From NCBI GenBank assembly GCA_002399265.1, contig DHDG01000041.1:43927-57883 (forward strand): 13,957 bases of DNA, given 5' to 3'. This document shows positions 7,617-13,957 of the stretch, one piece after another; the stretch's first letter is position 1, and the number at the start of each line of letters is the position of its first letter. Origin of the DNA: Firmicutes bacterium UBA4882 (GTDB lineage Bacteria > Bacillota > UBA4882). Both the position numbers and the translations under genes were made by a program. The notes under the pieces were generated by a model that saw nothing but the letters and a program-made list of their open reading frames with translations, was not told the DNA's origin and made no database searches.

Positions 7617-7800
7617 GCAGCATCCTCCGATCAAAGGCTCGGCAGCTAAACAACATACTTTGGATATTTTCCACACGCTCGCCGAGATCCCTCTTGTTAA
7701 TTGTACTTCCATCTGTCTTTTTCAGGCTGGTCCGGAAAAGAACGGCAGTGCAGCTCAGCGCCACCGGAAATGGGAGCTAGCGCCTCAGCACATCAGCACC
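7617..7800 (-). other. 184-base spacer between apbE and maf
   Basis: This is the longest non-coding stretch in the window once the maf start is corrected. It holds an 8-bp tandem repeat next to the apbE stop and the maf ribosome binding site. I see no clear terminator (no stable GC hairpin followed by a T-run on the minus strand), no riboswitch that I recognise and no credible small gene. A TACAAT hexamer near 7708-7713 on the minus strand could be a -10 box, but no good -35 stands 16-18 bases before it. A separate promoter for maf-radC-mre-min would be expected here, if anywhere. Confidence 0.6.
7624..7629 (-). promoter_or_regulatory. Ribosome binding site deciding the TTG start of maf
   Basis: The minus strand reads CGGAGG followed by seven bases and then TTG at 7614-7616. 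An ATG inside the spacer is out of frame with maf. This site places the start at the conserved MELILASASPRR, not at the ATG near 7710. Confidence 0.85.
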
Positions 7801-7807
7801 TCAGCGC
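7776..7807. repeat. 8-bp tandem repeat (about four units) overlapping the apbE stop codon
   Basis: On the minus strand four consecutive 8-base units read GCGCTGAG (7800-7807), GTGCTGAT (7792-7799), GTGCTGAG (7784-7791) and the diverged GCGCTAGC (7776-7783). The first unit contains the TGA stop of apbE. A further isolated copy lies at 7754-7761, within an 11-bp perfect direct repeat (7754-7764 matching 7800-7810). The period of 8 is not a multiple of three, so gain or loss of units upstream of the stop would alter the end of ApbE. Confidence 0.75.
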
Positions 7808-8859
7808 CACGAAAACCGTTCGCGAAAGCCCGGAGTCATATGGATCTCTCCGTCACTGTCAACTAAAATGGCTCCCACTTCCGGAAAGTGACTCTCCAGA
7901 AAGGCCAGCCCTTTGGAGACGCCCATTACGAAAACAGCCGTCGACAAAAGATCCGCCTGCAGAGAATCGCTACTGACAATCGAAACGCTCTGCATGCCAG
8001 TAGCCGGAAAACCGGTGGCGGGATCGATAATATGATGATAGCGCTCACCATTTTGGATAAAGAAGCGCTCGTAATCCCCGGATGTCACAACTGCACCTTC
8101 ATTGATGGACAATGTTCCCAGAAACCTTTCGCTGTTACGGGGATGCGTGATGGAAATGTTCCAGGGACGCTTTTCCGGATGTCCCCCGAAAACGACAATA
8201 TTGCCACCGGCATTGATCAGAGCGTGTCGGACGCCGTTGCCTTTGCCGCCGTTACCCCTGCCCCTGTCGCCGGCTGCTGGCGGCTCCACTAAGCGCTCCA
8301 TGGCTGCGCCCGTCGCATATCCTTTGGCGGCACCGCCCAGATCGAAGGCCATGCCAGCCTCCGTAAGCTCTACTGTGCTTGTGGACGGATCCAGAATTAC
8401 TTTGCGATAATCCGTAAAACGTAGCGCCCGCCGGATTTGTTCCCGATCCGGCACCTGATTCTGAGCTTCGGCCTGTTTCCACAACCCGGAAATTCTTCCA
8501 ATCAGGGGGTTAAAAGCCCCATCAGTCAGTCGCGCCATCGCCAACGCCGCTTCAATTACCTTGAAAGTATCGGCCGAAACTTGGACTGCCTTTTGACCGG
8601 AGGCCGCGTTCACCATTGCTAGTTCGCTGCTACTGTCAAAGACATTCATGTGTTGATCAGACGTGGTGAAGACGGCCATTGCCTTGTTAACGGCGGCACT
8701 CGCATCTGGTCCATAGGCTTTAATCGTGATAAAAGTGTCCATGGCATAGATGGTCTGCTCCGTAGGTAGCGTAGCGCAGCCCGACAATGTTACACAACAT
8801 GCAAACAAAAGGAGCAGGAGAGCAATCCCTGCTCGCCAGCTCCGTAATATCAAGTACAT
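7801..8859 (-). CDS. apbE: ApbE, FAD:protein FMN transferase, predicted lipoprotein
   Basis: ApbE moves FMN from FAD to threonine side chains, in particular those of RnfG and RnfD (as NqrC and NqrB in the related Nqr complex). From ATG 8857-8859 the protein is 352 residues. It has a signal peptide with a hydrophobic core (about 10-25) and a lipobox LSGC with Cys28, so it is probably anchored outside the cytoplasmic membrane, where the Rnf flavin sites face. Family motifs are AMDTFITIKAYG (39-50), GGAAKGYA (175-182), NAGGN (216-220), HHIIDPATGFPA (275-286) and the metal-site region QADLLSTAVFVMG (301-313). An odd Gly/Arg/Asn-rich insert sits at about 197-209. The GTG reading six codons upstream lies inside the ribosome binding site, so ATG is chosen. 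It follows rnfB by 40 bases, which fits its role as the Rnf maturase. Confidence 0.95.
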   Translation of the reverse strand: MYLILRSWRAGIALLLLLFACCVTLSGCATLPTEQTIYAMDTFITIKAYGPDASAAVNKAMAVFTTSDQHMNVFDSSSELAMVNAASGQKAVQVSADTFKVIEAALAMARLTDGAFNPLIGRISGLWKQAEAQNQVPDREQIRRALRFTDYRKVILDPSTSTVELTEAGMAFDLGGAAKGYATGAAMERLVEPPAAGDRGRGNGGKGNGVRHALINAGGNIVVFGGHPEKRPWNISITHPRNSERFLGTLSINEGAVVTSGDYERFFIQNGERYHHIIDPATGFPATGMQSVSIVSSDSLQADLLSTAVFVMGVSKGLAFLESHFPEVGAILVDSDGEIHMTPGFRERFSWR

Positions 8860-8869
8860 CCTAAAAAAA

Positions 8870-8875
8870 CCTCCC
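8870..8875 (-). promoter_or_regulatory. Ribosome binding site deciding the ATG start of apbE
   Basis: The minus strand reads GGGAGG, then ten bases dominated by a T-run, then ATG at 8857-8859. The longer GTG reading (8875-8877) would start within this very site and has no Shine-Dalgarno of its own. Confidence 0.75.
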
Positions 8876-8899
8876 ACAGGCTATCCTGGGTGCATGCTT

Positions 8900-9703
8900 T
8901 TATCTACCAGTTATCGTTTTCATAGGGCATTTTTCTATGCAGACTCCGCAAGACGTGCATTTTTCGGGATCAATATGCGCCAGCGCGTCCTGCATGTCAA
9001 TGGCATCCACCGGGCAGTTTTTAACACAGATCCCGCAGCCGATACACCCTACCTTACAGGTCTTCCGAATATCTGGTCCTTTGGCATGGCTCATACAACG
9101 CACATGGATCGTCTTATCAGCCGGTACAATAGCGATTAGGCCACGCGGACAAGCGACCGCACATTTGCCGCAACCATGACAGAGCGCCGGATCCACTTCG
9201 GCCAGGCCGGTAGAATCATTGAGGTGCATGGCTCCAAACGGACAGACCTGCACACAGCTGCCCTGACCGAGGCAGCCATAACCGCAATTCTTATGACCGC
9301 CAGCTACCTGATTGGCAGCCCAGCAGCTCTTAACCCCGGAATAGTCAAAATGGGTACCGCATTGGTCTTTCCCGCCATGGCACATGACCATTGCAACATC
9401 AGCAGTAACATCCGCGTCTTTGCAATCAACACCCATAATATGTGCAATGGCAGGAACGGCCTTTGCTCGGCCAACCGGACATTTGTCGATCGGGGCCGCC
9501 CCAGTGACAATCGCCTGCGAGTAGCCCGCGCATCCTGGAAATCCACAGGCACCGCAGTTTGCGCCAGGCAGAACGGCGGCAATCTTATCAATACGCGGAT
9601 CAGCCTCAACCGCGAACTTCTTGGAAGCATAGCCGAGTCCAAAACCGAAAACCAGACCCATCGCAGCCAGTAACCCGACTGCGGTGAGAATTGCTGTCAA
9701 CAT
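8900..9703 (-). CDS. rnfB: RnfB, iron-sulfur subunit of the Rnf complex
   Basis: RnfB is the ferredoxin-facing, multi-cluster subunit of the Rnf complex and the likely entry point for electrons. The 267 residues comprise one N-terminal membrane helix (about 3-25), then the four-cysteine domain with C50, C53, C58 and C75 (GANCGACGFPGCAG). A central Cys-rich stretch follows, then ferredoxin-type sets at C140/144/150/154, C175/178/181/185, C220/223/226/230 and C249/252/255/259, several ending in CP. The exact cluster number cannot be counted from sequence alone, but at least five [4Fe-4S] binding sets are visible. The length is that of Firmicute RnfB without the long C-terminal extension seen in some species. 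Start ATG 9701-9703 has GGAGGTG upstream. It lies 15 bases after rnfA. Confidence 0.97.
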   Translation of the reverse strand: MLTAILTAVGLLAAMGLVFGFGLGYASKKFAVEADPRIDKIAAVLPGANCGACGFPGCAGYSQAIVTGAAPIDKCPVGRAKAVPAIAHIMGVDCKDADVTADVAMVMCHGGKDQCGTHFDYSGVKSCWAANQVAGGHKNCGYGCLGQGSCVQVCPFGAMHLNDSTGLAEVDPALCHGCGKCAVACPRGLIAIVPADKTIHVRCMSHAKGPDIRKTCKVGCIGCGICVKNCPVDAIDMQDALAHIDPEKCTSCGVCIEKCPMKTITGR

Positions 9704-9718
9704 TCGTTGCCACCTCCA

Positions 9719-10315
9719 TCATAGCCCAAGTAGCGCCTTCAGATTAAACCCGTTGAATCCCATGAAAGCCAGTGATAAGAGCCCAGCTGTTACCAATGCC
9801 AGCGGAAAGCCTTCAAAGGACTTATAAACCTTATTGGTAGCCTGACGTTCACGAATCGCGGCAAAAGTCACGATAATTAGCGTAAAGCCCAGAGCTCCCC
9901 CGATGCCGTTGACCACCGAGGTGATAAAGTCATAATTCTCGGTCATATTAATGAGCGTCACACCAAGCACGGCGCAGTTCGTGGTAATGAGCGGCAGATA
10001 GACGCCCAGCGCCTTATAAAGTCCCGGGCTGACCTTCTTGAGCACTACTTCCACCAGCTGGACCAGAGCGGCGATCACCAAAATAAAGGTCAGTGTTTGC
10101 AGGTATTCCAAATGCAGCTGCACGAGCAGCATCTGTACCAGATAGGTAATCGCAGAAGCCATCGCCATTACAAAAGTAACGGCCATGCCCATGCCAAATG
10201 CTGTTTCAACCTGCTTGGAGATGCCGAGAAACGGACAGATCCCCAAAAAGCGTGACAGTAGAAAATTGTTTACCAGTATGGCACTCAGCAGTACAAAGGC
10301 AAGGTTACCGACCAT
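9719..10315 (-). CDS. rnfA: RnfA, membrane subunit of the Rnf complex
   Basis: RnfA is an integral membrane subunit which, together with its paralogue RnfE, holds a [2Fe-2S] cluster in the membrane and helps form the ion path. The 198 residues are almost wholly hydrophobic, with about six membrane helices. The two conserved half-sites are FLGICPFLG (Cys27) and LITTNCAVLG (Cys114), which established structural work on Rnf and Nqr assigns as cluster ligands. Start ATG is at 10313-10315, with a GGAGGGAGG site ten bases upstream. The start overlaps the last 11 bases of rnfE, so translation is likely coupled. Length is normal. Confidence 0.97.
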   Translation of the reverse strand: MVGNLAFVLLSAILVNNFLLSRFLGICPFLGISKQVETAFGMGMAVTFVMAMASAITYLVQMLLVQLHLEYLQTLTFILVIAALVQLVEVVLKKVSPGLYKALGVYLPLITTNCAVLGVTLINMTENYDFITSVVNGIGGALGFTLIIVTFAAIRERQATNKVYKSFEGFPLALVTAGLLSLAFMGFNGFNLKALLGL

Positions 10316-10937
10316 TAGCGCGCGCCTCCCTCCGCTGGGAAATATAGTTAATCAAAGCCATCAAGAGACCGAAGGTGATAAATCCTCCTGGAGGCGAGAT
10401 CATGATTTTCGCCGCAAACGCCTCATTGAACAATTTAAACCCGGCGAAGCCAAAGTCTTTAGCGACTAACAATTTGCCAGTTCCCAGTATTTCGCGGATC
10501 GTGCTCATGAGCACTAATGAAAGGGTAAATCCCATGCCCATGCCAAGGCCGTCCGCCATTGAATTAATCACCGGGTTTTTTGAGGCAAATGATTCAGCGC
10601 GGGCCAAAATGATACAATTTACTACAATCAAGGGAATGAAAATCCCCAGCACTGAATGAAGTGAAGGCACAAAAGCGGCCATTAGTTTATCCACAATGGT
10701 GACAAAAGCTGCAATCACCACGATATATGCCGGAATACGCACTTTGTCGGGAATCACATTGCGCAGAGCCGAAATAATCGCATTCGAACCGACTAAGACC
10801 ACCGTGGCTGCCAGTCCCATCCCGATCCCATTCGATACTGACAAAGAGGTGGCCAGCGTCGGGCAGGTTCCGAGCACCAAACGGAAAATAGGGTTTTCCC
10901 GTGCGATGCCATTGGTTAGATCATTCTTGATACTCAT
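10305..10937 (-). CDS. rnfE: RnfE, membrane subunit of the Rnf complex
   Basis: RnfE is the inverted-topology partner of RnfA in the membrane core. The 210 residues have about six helices and the equivalent conserved cysteines: Cys25 in LVLGTCPTLA and Cys108 in IPLIVVNCIILARAE. The C-terminus is a short, basic cytoplasmic or external tail (SQRREARANGR). Start ATG 10935-10937 follows GGGAGGGG with a seven-base spacer and lies 14 bases after the rnfG stop. The family is also called RsxE, and NqrD in the Nqr complex; the six-gene rnf context makes Rnf the right name. Confidence 0.97.
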   Translation of the reverse strand: MSIKNDLTNGIARENPIFRLVLGTCPTLATSLSVSNGIGMGLAATVVLVGSNAIISALRNVIPDKVRIPAYIVVIAAFVTIVDKLMAAFVPSLHSVLGIFIPLIVVNCIILARAESFASKNPVINSMADGLGMGMGFTLSLVLMSTIREILGTGKLLVAKDFGFAGFKLFNEAFAAKIMISPPGGFITFGLLMALINYISQRREARANGR

Positions 10938-10951
10938 TGCTTTGCCCCTCC

Positions 10952-11554
10952 CTAATAAGTCAAGTCAAGCCCTGTGGCGGTGGATCTGTAAAGTTCAAAA
11001 GCGGCGTTGATTCCGCGTACTACTGCACGTGATGAGACCGTAGCACCGTTAACCGCATCAACGTTGCCGCCGTCTTTGGTAACTTCAAGGTCGTCCGAAA
11101 CGGCCTGACCAGCAAAAGCTTCCTGGCCGTAAAACTCGGGTTCTGCGATCTTGCTCCCCACTTGGGGGGTCTCGCTCTGAGAAATCACGCGTATACCGGT
11201 CAGAGAGCCGTTGGCATTCATACCAACGAGTAACATTATCGTGCTCGCGTATCCGGTCGGCAGAACCGTGACAACCAAACCCGTGGTGGAACCTCCATCG
11301 GTTCCGGATTGGGCAACATAAATGTCACCAAATAGATCCTGAATTTCTGCAGGCGCTTGATTTTTCAGCTCATTATTCAGGACGAAAACACTACTGCTAC
11401 TGCCTGGCAATACTTCCGAAAGTGCATTTTGCAGGGCGTCTTCTTTCTGTTTCTGAATCAGCGGTTCGGTGAATGAATTGACGACAGCCAGGGCACCGGC
11501 AGCACACCCGGCAATTAGCATCAGGATTACTCCCAGTTTAATCGATTCACGCAC
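10952..11554 (-). CDS. rnfG: RnfG, FMN-binding subunit of the Rnf complex
   Basis: RnfG carries a covalent FMN on a threonine and is anchored by one N-terminal membrane helix. The 200 residues show the helix (about 7-25), the FMN-binding domain with GYASTIMLLVGMNANG (about 101-116) and the ETPQVGSKI segment (128-136). The attachment motif DAVNGATVSS follows (166-175), in which Thr172 is the predicted FMN site. The family motif is usually written with Ser or Thr before GAT; here it is Asn. ETPQVG also departs from the common ETPGLG. The start is GTG at 11552-11554 with GGGGAGGTGA upstream; it overlaps the end of rnfD by 8 bases. ApbE encoded downstream would load the flavin. Confidence 0.96.
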   Translation of the reverse strand: MRESIKLGVILMLIAGCAAGALAVVNSFTEPLIQKQKEDALQNALSEVLPGSSSSVFVLNNELKNQAPAEIQDLFGDIYVAQSGTDGGSTTGLVVTVLPTGYASTIMLLVGMNANGSLTGIRVISQSETPQVGSKIAEPEFYGQEAFAGQAVSDDLEVTKDGGNVDAVNGATVSSRAVVRGINAAFELYRSTATGLDLTY

Positions 11555-12527
11555 GGCCTTTCACCTCCCCGAAAATACGCGGGACAGTGAGACGATCAAT
11601 CGTAGGAGCAAAGGCGTTCATGATCAAAATCGAATAGCAAACGCCCTCGGAATTCGCTCCGTAACGGCGAAACAGAATCGTTAGCAGCCCTGCTCCGATG
11701 GCAAAAATCACACGGCCTTTTCTGGTTATCGGTGAGGTTACATAATCGGTAGCCATAAAGAAAGCCCCGAGCAGCAGGCCGCCAGCCAGCAAATGGAATA
11801 GCGGATCCTGCCTGGAAATTAGAGCGATCACGGCGACTGTCCCAAGGTAAGCCACAGGAATACGCCAATCTATAATACGGCGGATAATCAAATACAGGCC
11901 GCCAGCCAGGAGTGCCATAGCAGAGACTTCGCCTAATGAGCCGGCGATGTTACCCCAAAATAGCGGTTCGAGCGGTACTTGTACCTCCATGGATTTAGCC
12001 AACTCCAGCGGCGTAGCCGAGCTAATCACGTCGCTGGCCGCTGAAACAGCATCACTCGCTGACAACTGCTGAACCAAAGATTGTGCGGCGTGCGGCCATT
12101 TCCAGGTAGACATGAGTTTCGGCCAGGATGCTGTCAGAAACGCACGGCCAATCAGCGCGGGGTTAAACGGGTTGGACCCTAATCCGCCAAATACTTGTTT
12201 AGCGATGGCAATCGCAAATATAGCACCCAATGCCGGAATCCAGAGCGGTACCGTCGGAGGCAATGTTAAGGCCAGCAGCAGTCCAGTCAGGGCTGCACTT
12301 CCGTCCATGATCGTAGTTTTCTGCTTGAGGGCTTTCTGGATGATCGCTTCAGTGCAAACTGCTGCCACCATTGAGACCGCAATTACAGCCAATACGCGCC
12401 AGCCGAAAAAATAAACTGCGGCTGCGCTGGCTGGTAGCAGTGCCAGCATCACTTCACGCATAATGCGTTCCGTAGTCTGGGTAGTGGCGATATGGGGGTT
12501 GGATGTTACAACAAAACGCTCAGGCAA
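11547..12527 (-). CDS. rnfD: RnfD, membrane FMN-binding subunit of the Rnf complex
   Basis: RnfD is a polytopic membrane subunit with a covalently bound FMN. From TTG 12525-12527 the protein has 326 residues and starts LPERFVVTSNPHI (the first residue being fMet in the cell), which matches the family's FVVS-PHI beginning. It has about nine or ten membrane helices, the conserved GGLGSNPFNPALIGR (114-128), the motif SSATPL with Thr172 as the predicted FMN site, and MATDYVTSP (258-266). A longer reading would start at an ATG at 12642-12644, adding 39 residues that overlap rnfC by 104 bases with no family match. TTG has AAGGAGG eight bases upstream, placed over the rnfC stop codon. Both facts decide the start. 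Confidence 0.95.
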   Translation of the reverse strand: MPERFVVTSNPHIATTQTTERIMREVMLALLPASAAAVYFFGWRVLAVIAVSMVAAVCTEAIIQKALKQKTTIMDGSAALTGLLLALTLPPTVPLWIPALGAIFAIAIAKQVFGGLGSNPFNPALIGRAFLTASWPKLMSTWKWPHAAQSLVQQLSASDAVSAASDVISSATPLELAKSMEVQVPLEPLFWGNIAGSLGEVSAMALLAGGLYLIIRRIIDWRIPVAYLGTVAVIALISRQDPLFHLLAGGLLLGAFFMATDYVTSPITRKGRVIFAIGAGLLTILFRRYGANSEGVCYSILIMNAFAPTIDRLTVPRIFGEVKGRA

Positions 12528-12535
12528 CGCATTCC

Positions 12536-12542
12536 CCTCCTT
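12536..12542 (-). promoter_or_regulatory. Ribosome binding site deciding the TTG start of rnfD
   Basis: The minus strand reads AAGGAGG, eight bases before TTG at 12525-12527. It shares two bases with the TAA stop of rnfC (12541-12543), so rnfC termination and rnfD initiation are likely coupled. An ATG in the spacer is out of frame. Confidence 0.85.
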
Positions 12543-13860
12543 ATCCCTTTCTCCGTCTGGCTGCCACTTCAGCCTTGGCGGATTTAATAGCATGCAATAG
12601 TGGACGCCGGCTGGGACATACATAAGAGCAGCATCCGCACTCACGGCAATCCATCAGACCCGTTTTCTCAGCATCCGCAATTCTCCCCAATTCGGCGTAC
12701 TTACCAAGGAAATTAGGTAACAGTCCATAGGGACAAGCTTCCACGCACTTGCCGCAGCTGACACAGGCAATCGGCTCCAGTTTCCTGGCTTCCGCTTCAG
12801 TCAGCACAACCAAGCCAGCAGTTGCCTTCATGATCGGTACCGCTAAGTCATAATAGGACGGACCAGTCATGGGGCCACCTACGATTAATTTCGCTGCATT
12901 ATCCTGTAGACCGCCGCAATACCTTGCGGCGTCCTCCAGCAGAGTACCAATCCTGACTTCCAAATTTTTGGGGTTCACAATACCAGAACCAGTAATCGTT
13001 ACGATCCGCTGAATTAGAGGCCGACCTGTTAATAAGAAGTCCGCAAAAGTGGCCGCAGTTGACACATTGCTCACAATCGCGCCAACATCTGCCGGCAACC
13101 CGCCACGCGGAATCTCGCGGTTTAAGATCGCCTTGATAATCAGCCGTTCTTCACCTTGCGGATAACGGGTATGAAGCCTGACGATCTTGATTTGCGGCAG
13201 ACTAGCGGTTACCCGTGTCAAACGATCGATGGCATCAGCCTTGTTATCTTCAATAGCAATAAAGCCAGCTGGCGCGTTTACCGCCTTCATAAAGGCACGC
13301 AAACCCAAGACAACCTTATCGGCTCGCTCCTGCATGACACGGTGATCACATGTCAGATAAGGCTCACATTCCGCGCCATTCAGAATGACAGCCTCAATCG
13401 GCTTGTCCGCAGGCGGCGCAAACTTGACGTGCGTCGGAAACCCTGCCCCGCCCATTCCGACAAGTCCGCATTCTTTGATCCAGTCCACGATTTGTTTGGA
13501 AGAAGCTTGCTCCCAGGTGTGATGAGGTGTCAGATCCGGATGCTTCTGATCGCGTCCGTCCGAATCAATGACCACTGAAAGAACTTCTTGCCCGGTGTAG
13601 GTGGGCATCGGAGCAACTGCTGCCACTTTGCCGGAAATCGACGCATGAATAGGCGCGGAAACAAAACCGCCCGGTTCACCGATTACTTGTCCGGTTAGCA
13701 CTTCGTCGCCAGGCTTAACCAAAGGTTTGCACGGCGCGCCAATGTGCTGCTGCAGCGGAATGATTACTTTCCCAGGAGGCGGCACTACTTCGATTGCCAG
13801 TCCAGCGGTACGTTTGGCTGGATTTGGGTGAGTTCCGCCCCGAAAGGGTTTCCAATGCAT
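12541..13860 (-). CDS. rnfC: RnfC, NADH-binding iron-sulfur flavoprotein subunit of the Rnf complex
   Basis: RnfC is the peripheral subunit that exchanges electrons with NAD(H), like subunit NuoF of complex I. From ATG 13858-13860 the protein has 439 residues. The order is a biotinyl-like N-terminal domain (about 10-95, GGTHPNP then VKPGDEVLTGQVIGE), and a Rossmann-type NADH/FMN domain with GMGGAGFPTH (135-144), NGAECEPYLTCDHR (161-174) and RYPQGEERL (232-240). A SLBB segment follows, then two [4Fe-4S] sets, C366/369/372/376 and C405/408/411/415, each ending CP. An ATG six codons upstream (13876-13878) has no ribosome binding site, whereas AGAGGTGA stands about ten bases before the chosen start. 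It is the first gene of the rnf operon in this window. Confidence 0.96.
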   Translation of the reverse strand: MHWKPFRGGTHPNPAKRTAGLAIEVVPPPGKVIIPLQQHIGAPCKPLVKPGDEVLTGQVIGEPGGFVSAPIHASISGKVAAVAPMPTYTGQEVLSVVIDSDGRDQKHPDLTPHHTWEQASSKQIVDWIKECGLVGMGGAGFPTHVKFAPPADKPIEAVILNGAECEPYLTCDHRVMQERADKVVLGLRAFMKAVNAPAGFIAIEDNKADAIDRLTRVTASLPQIKIVRLHTRYPQGEERLIIKAILNREIPRGGLPADVGAIVSNVSTAATFADFLLTGRPLIQRIVTITGSGIVNPKNLEVRIGTLLEDAARYCGGLQDNAAKLIVGGPMTGPSYYDLAVPIMKATAGLVVLTEAEARKLEPIACVSCGKCVEACPYGLLPNFLGKYAELGRIADAEKTGLMDCRECGCCSYVCPSRRPLLHAIKSAKAEVAARRRKG

Positions 13861-13957
13861 TTCAATTTCACCTCTCATGTCGATTGCGATCTATTGTCAC
13901 AGACAGTAGTTGTTGATCTGCCTGCTATACTTCATAATCATACAACTCAAAAGAGGA
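13861..13957 (-). promoter_or_regulatory. Leader region upstream of rnfC with weak promoter candidate
   Basis: These 97 bases to the window edge contain no gene. The AGAGGTGA ribosome binding site of rnfC is at 13868-13875. A possible sigma-A promoter reads TTTTGA (13947-13952), 17 bases, TATAGC (13924-13929) on the minus strand; it matches the consensus at only 3 and 4 of 6 positions. A short inverted repeat, TGTC-ACA-GACA, at 13895-13905 lies between that promoter and the gene and could be an operator, but it is too short to assign. It does not fit the Rex consensus known for redox control. Confidence 0.3.

Noticed and set aside
7504..7764. Minus-strand 86-codon frame overlapping the start of maf
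   Set aside because: It starts in the spacer but most of it is out of frame inside maf. It has no good ribosome binding site and no hydrophobic pattern like the small membrane protein sometimes found near maf.
7183..7866. Plus-strand open frame of 227 codons opposite maf and the apbE end
   Set aside because: It is antisense to maf across most of its length, crosses the spacer and the apbE 3' end, and has no family features.
8860..8899. Possible terminator hairpin between rnfB and apbE
   Set aside because: The only stem (CAGG, 4-base loop, CCTG) is four base pairs with mismatches beyond; the T-run after it belongs to the apbE ribosome binding site spacer.
13883..13891. Nine-base match (ATTGCGATC) between the rnfC upstream region and the minC upstream region (1955-1963)
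   Set aside because: It is too short to set apart from chance in 14 kb, and the flanking bases do not agree.

Overview
The window is about 14 kb of ordinary, tightly packed bacterial chromosome. It carries 16 protein genes, all on the minus strand, so transcription reads from the right end of the window to the left. I see no rRNA, tRNA, CRISPR array, insertion sequence, integrase or convincing intrinsic terminator. Base composition looks near 50% G+C throughout and no gene looks foreign. Strong GGGAGG/GGAGGTGA-type ribosome binding sites, frequent GTG and TTG starts, and the order maf-radC-mreBCD-PBP2-minCDE point to an anaerobic Firmicute of the Clostridia or Negativicutes type. A Sporomusa/Pelosinus-like Negativicute is my best guess, from gene order and memory of the families, not from a search.

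Right part (about 7800-13860): a complete six-subunit Rnf complex in the order rnfC-rnfD-rnfG-rnfE-rnfA-rnfB, followed by apbE, a lipoprotein FAD:protein FMN transferase. Rnf is a membrane ferredoxin:NAD+ oxidoreductase that couples electron transfer to Na+ or H+ pumping. ApbE attaches FMN covalently to threonines of RnfG and RnfD, so this block holds the enzyme and its flavin-attaching maturase. The genes overlap or are spaced by about 15 bases, as expected of one operon. A weak promoter candidate lies just upstream of rnfC.

Middle (about 6340-7616): maf (nucleotide pyrophosphatase of the Maf/HAM1 fold) and radC (JAMM-motif protein). They are separated from apbE by a 184-base spacer, the largest non-coding gap, which carries a small 8-bp tandem repeat that runs into the apbE stop codon.

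Left part (54-6300): the rod-shape genes mreB, mreC, mreD and the elongation transpeptidase mrdA (PBP2), then the division-site genes minC, minD and minE. MreBCD and PBP2 build the lateral wall, and MinCDE keeps FtsZ rings away from the poles. rodA/mrdB, often found in such clusters, is not inside the window and may lie beyond the left edge. A 23-bp imperfect tandem repeat sits between mrdA and minC.

Nothing here is a clearly new system. The most useful observations are corrected gene starts (maf, rnfD, apbE, rnfC, minC), the high share of non-ATG starts (7 of 16), slightly unusual FMN-attachment motifs in RnfD and RnfG, two small tandem repeats at gene borders, and the linkage of an energy-conserving complex to the cell-shape and division cluster.
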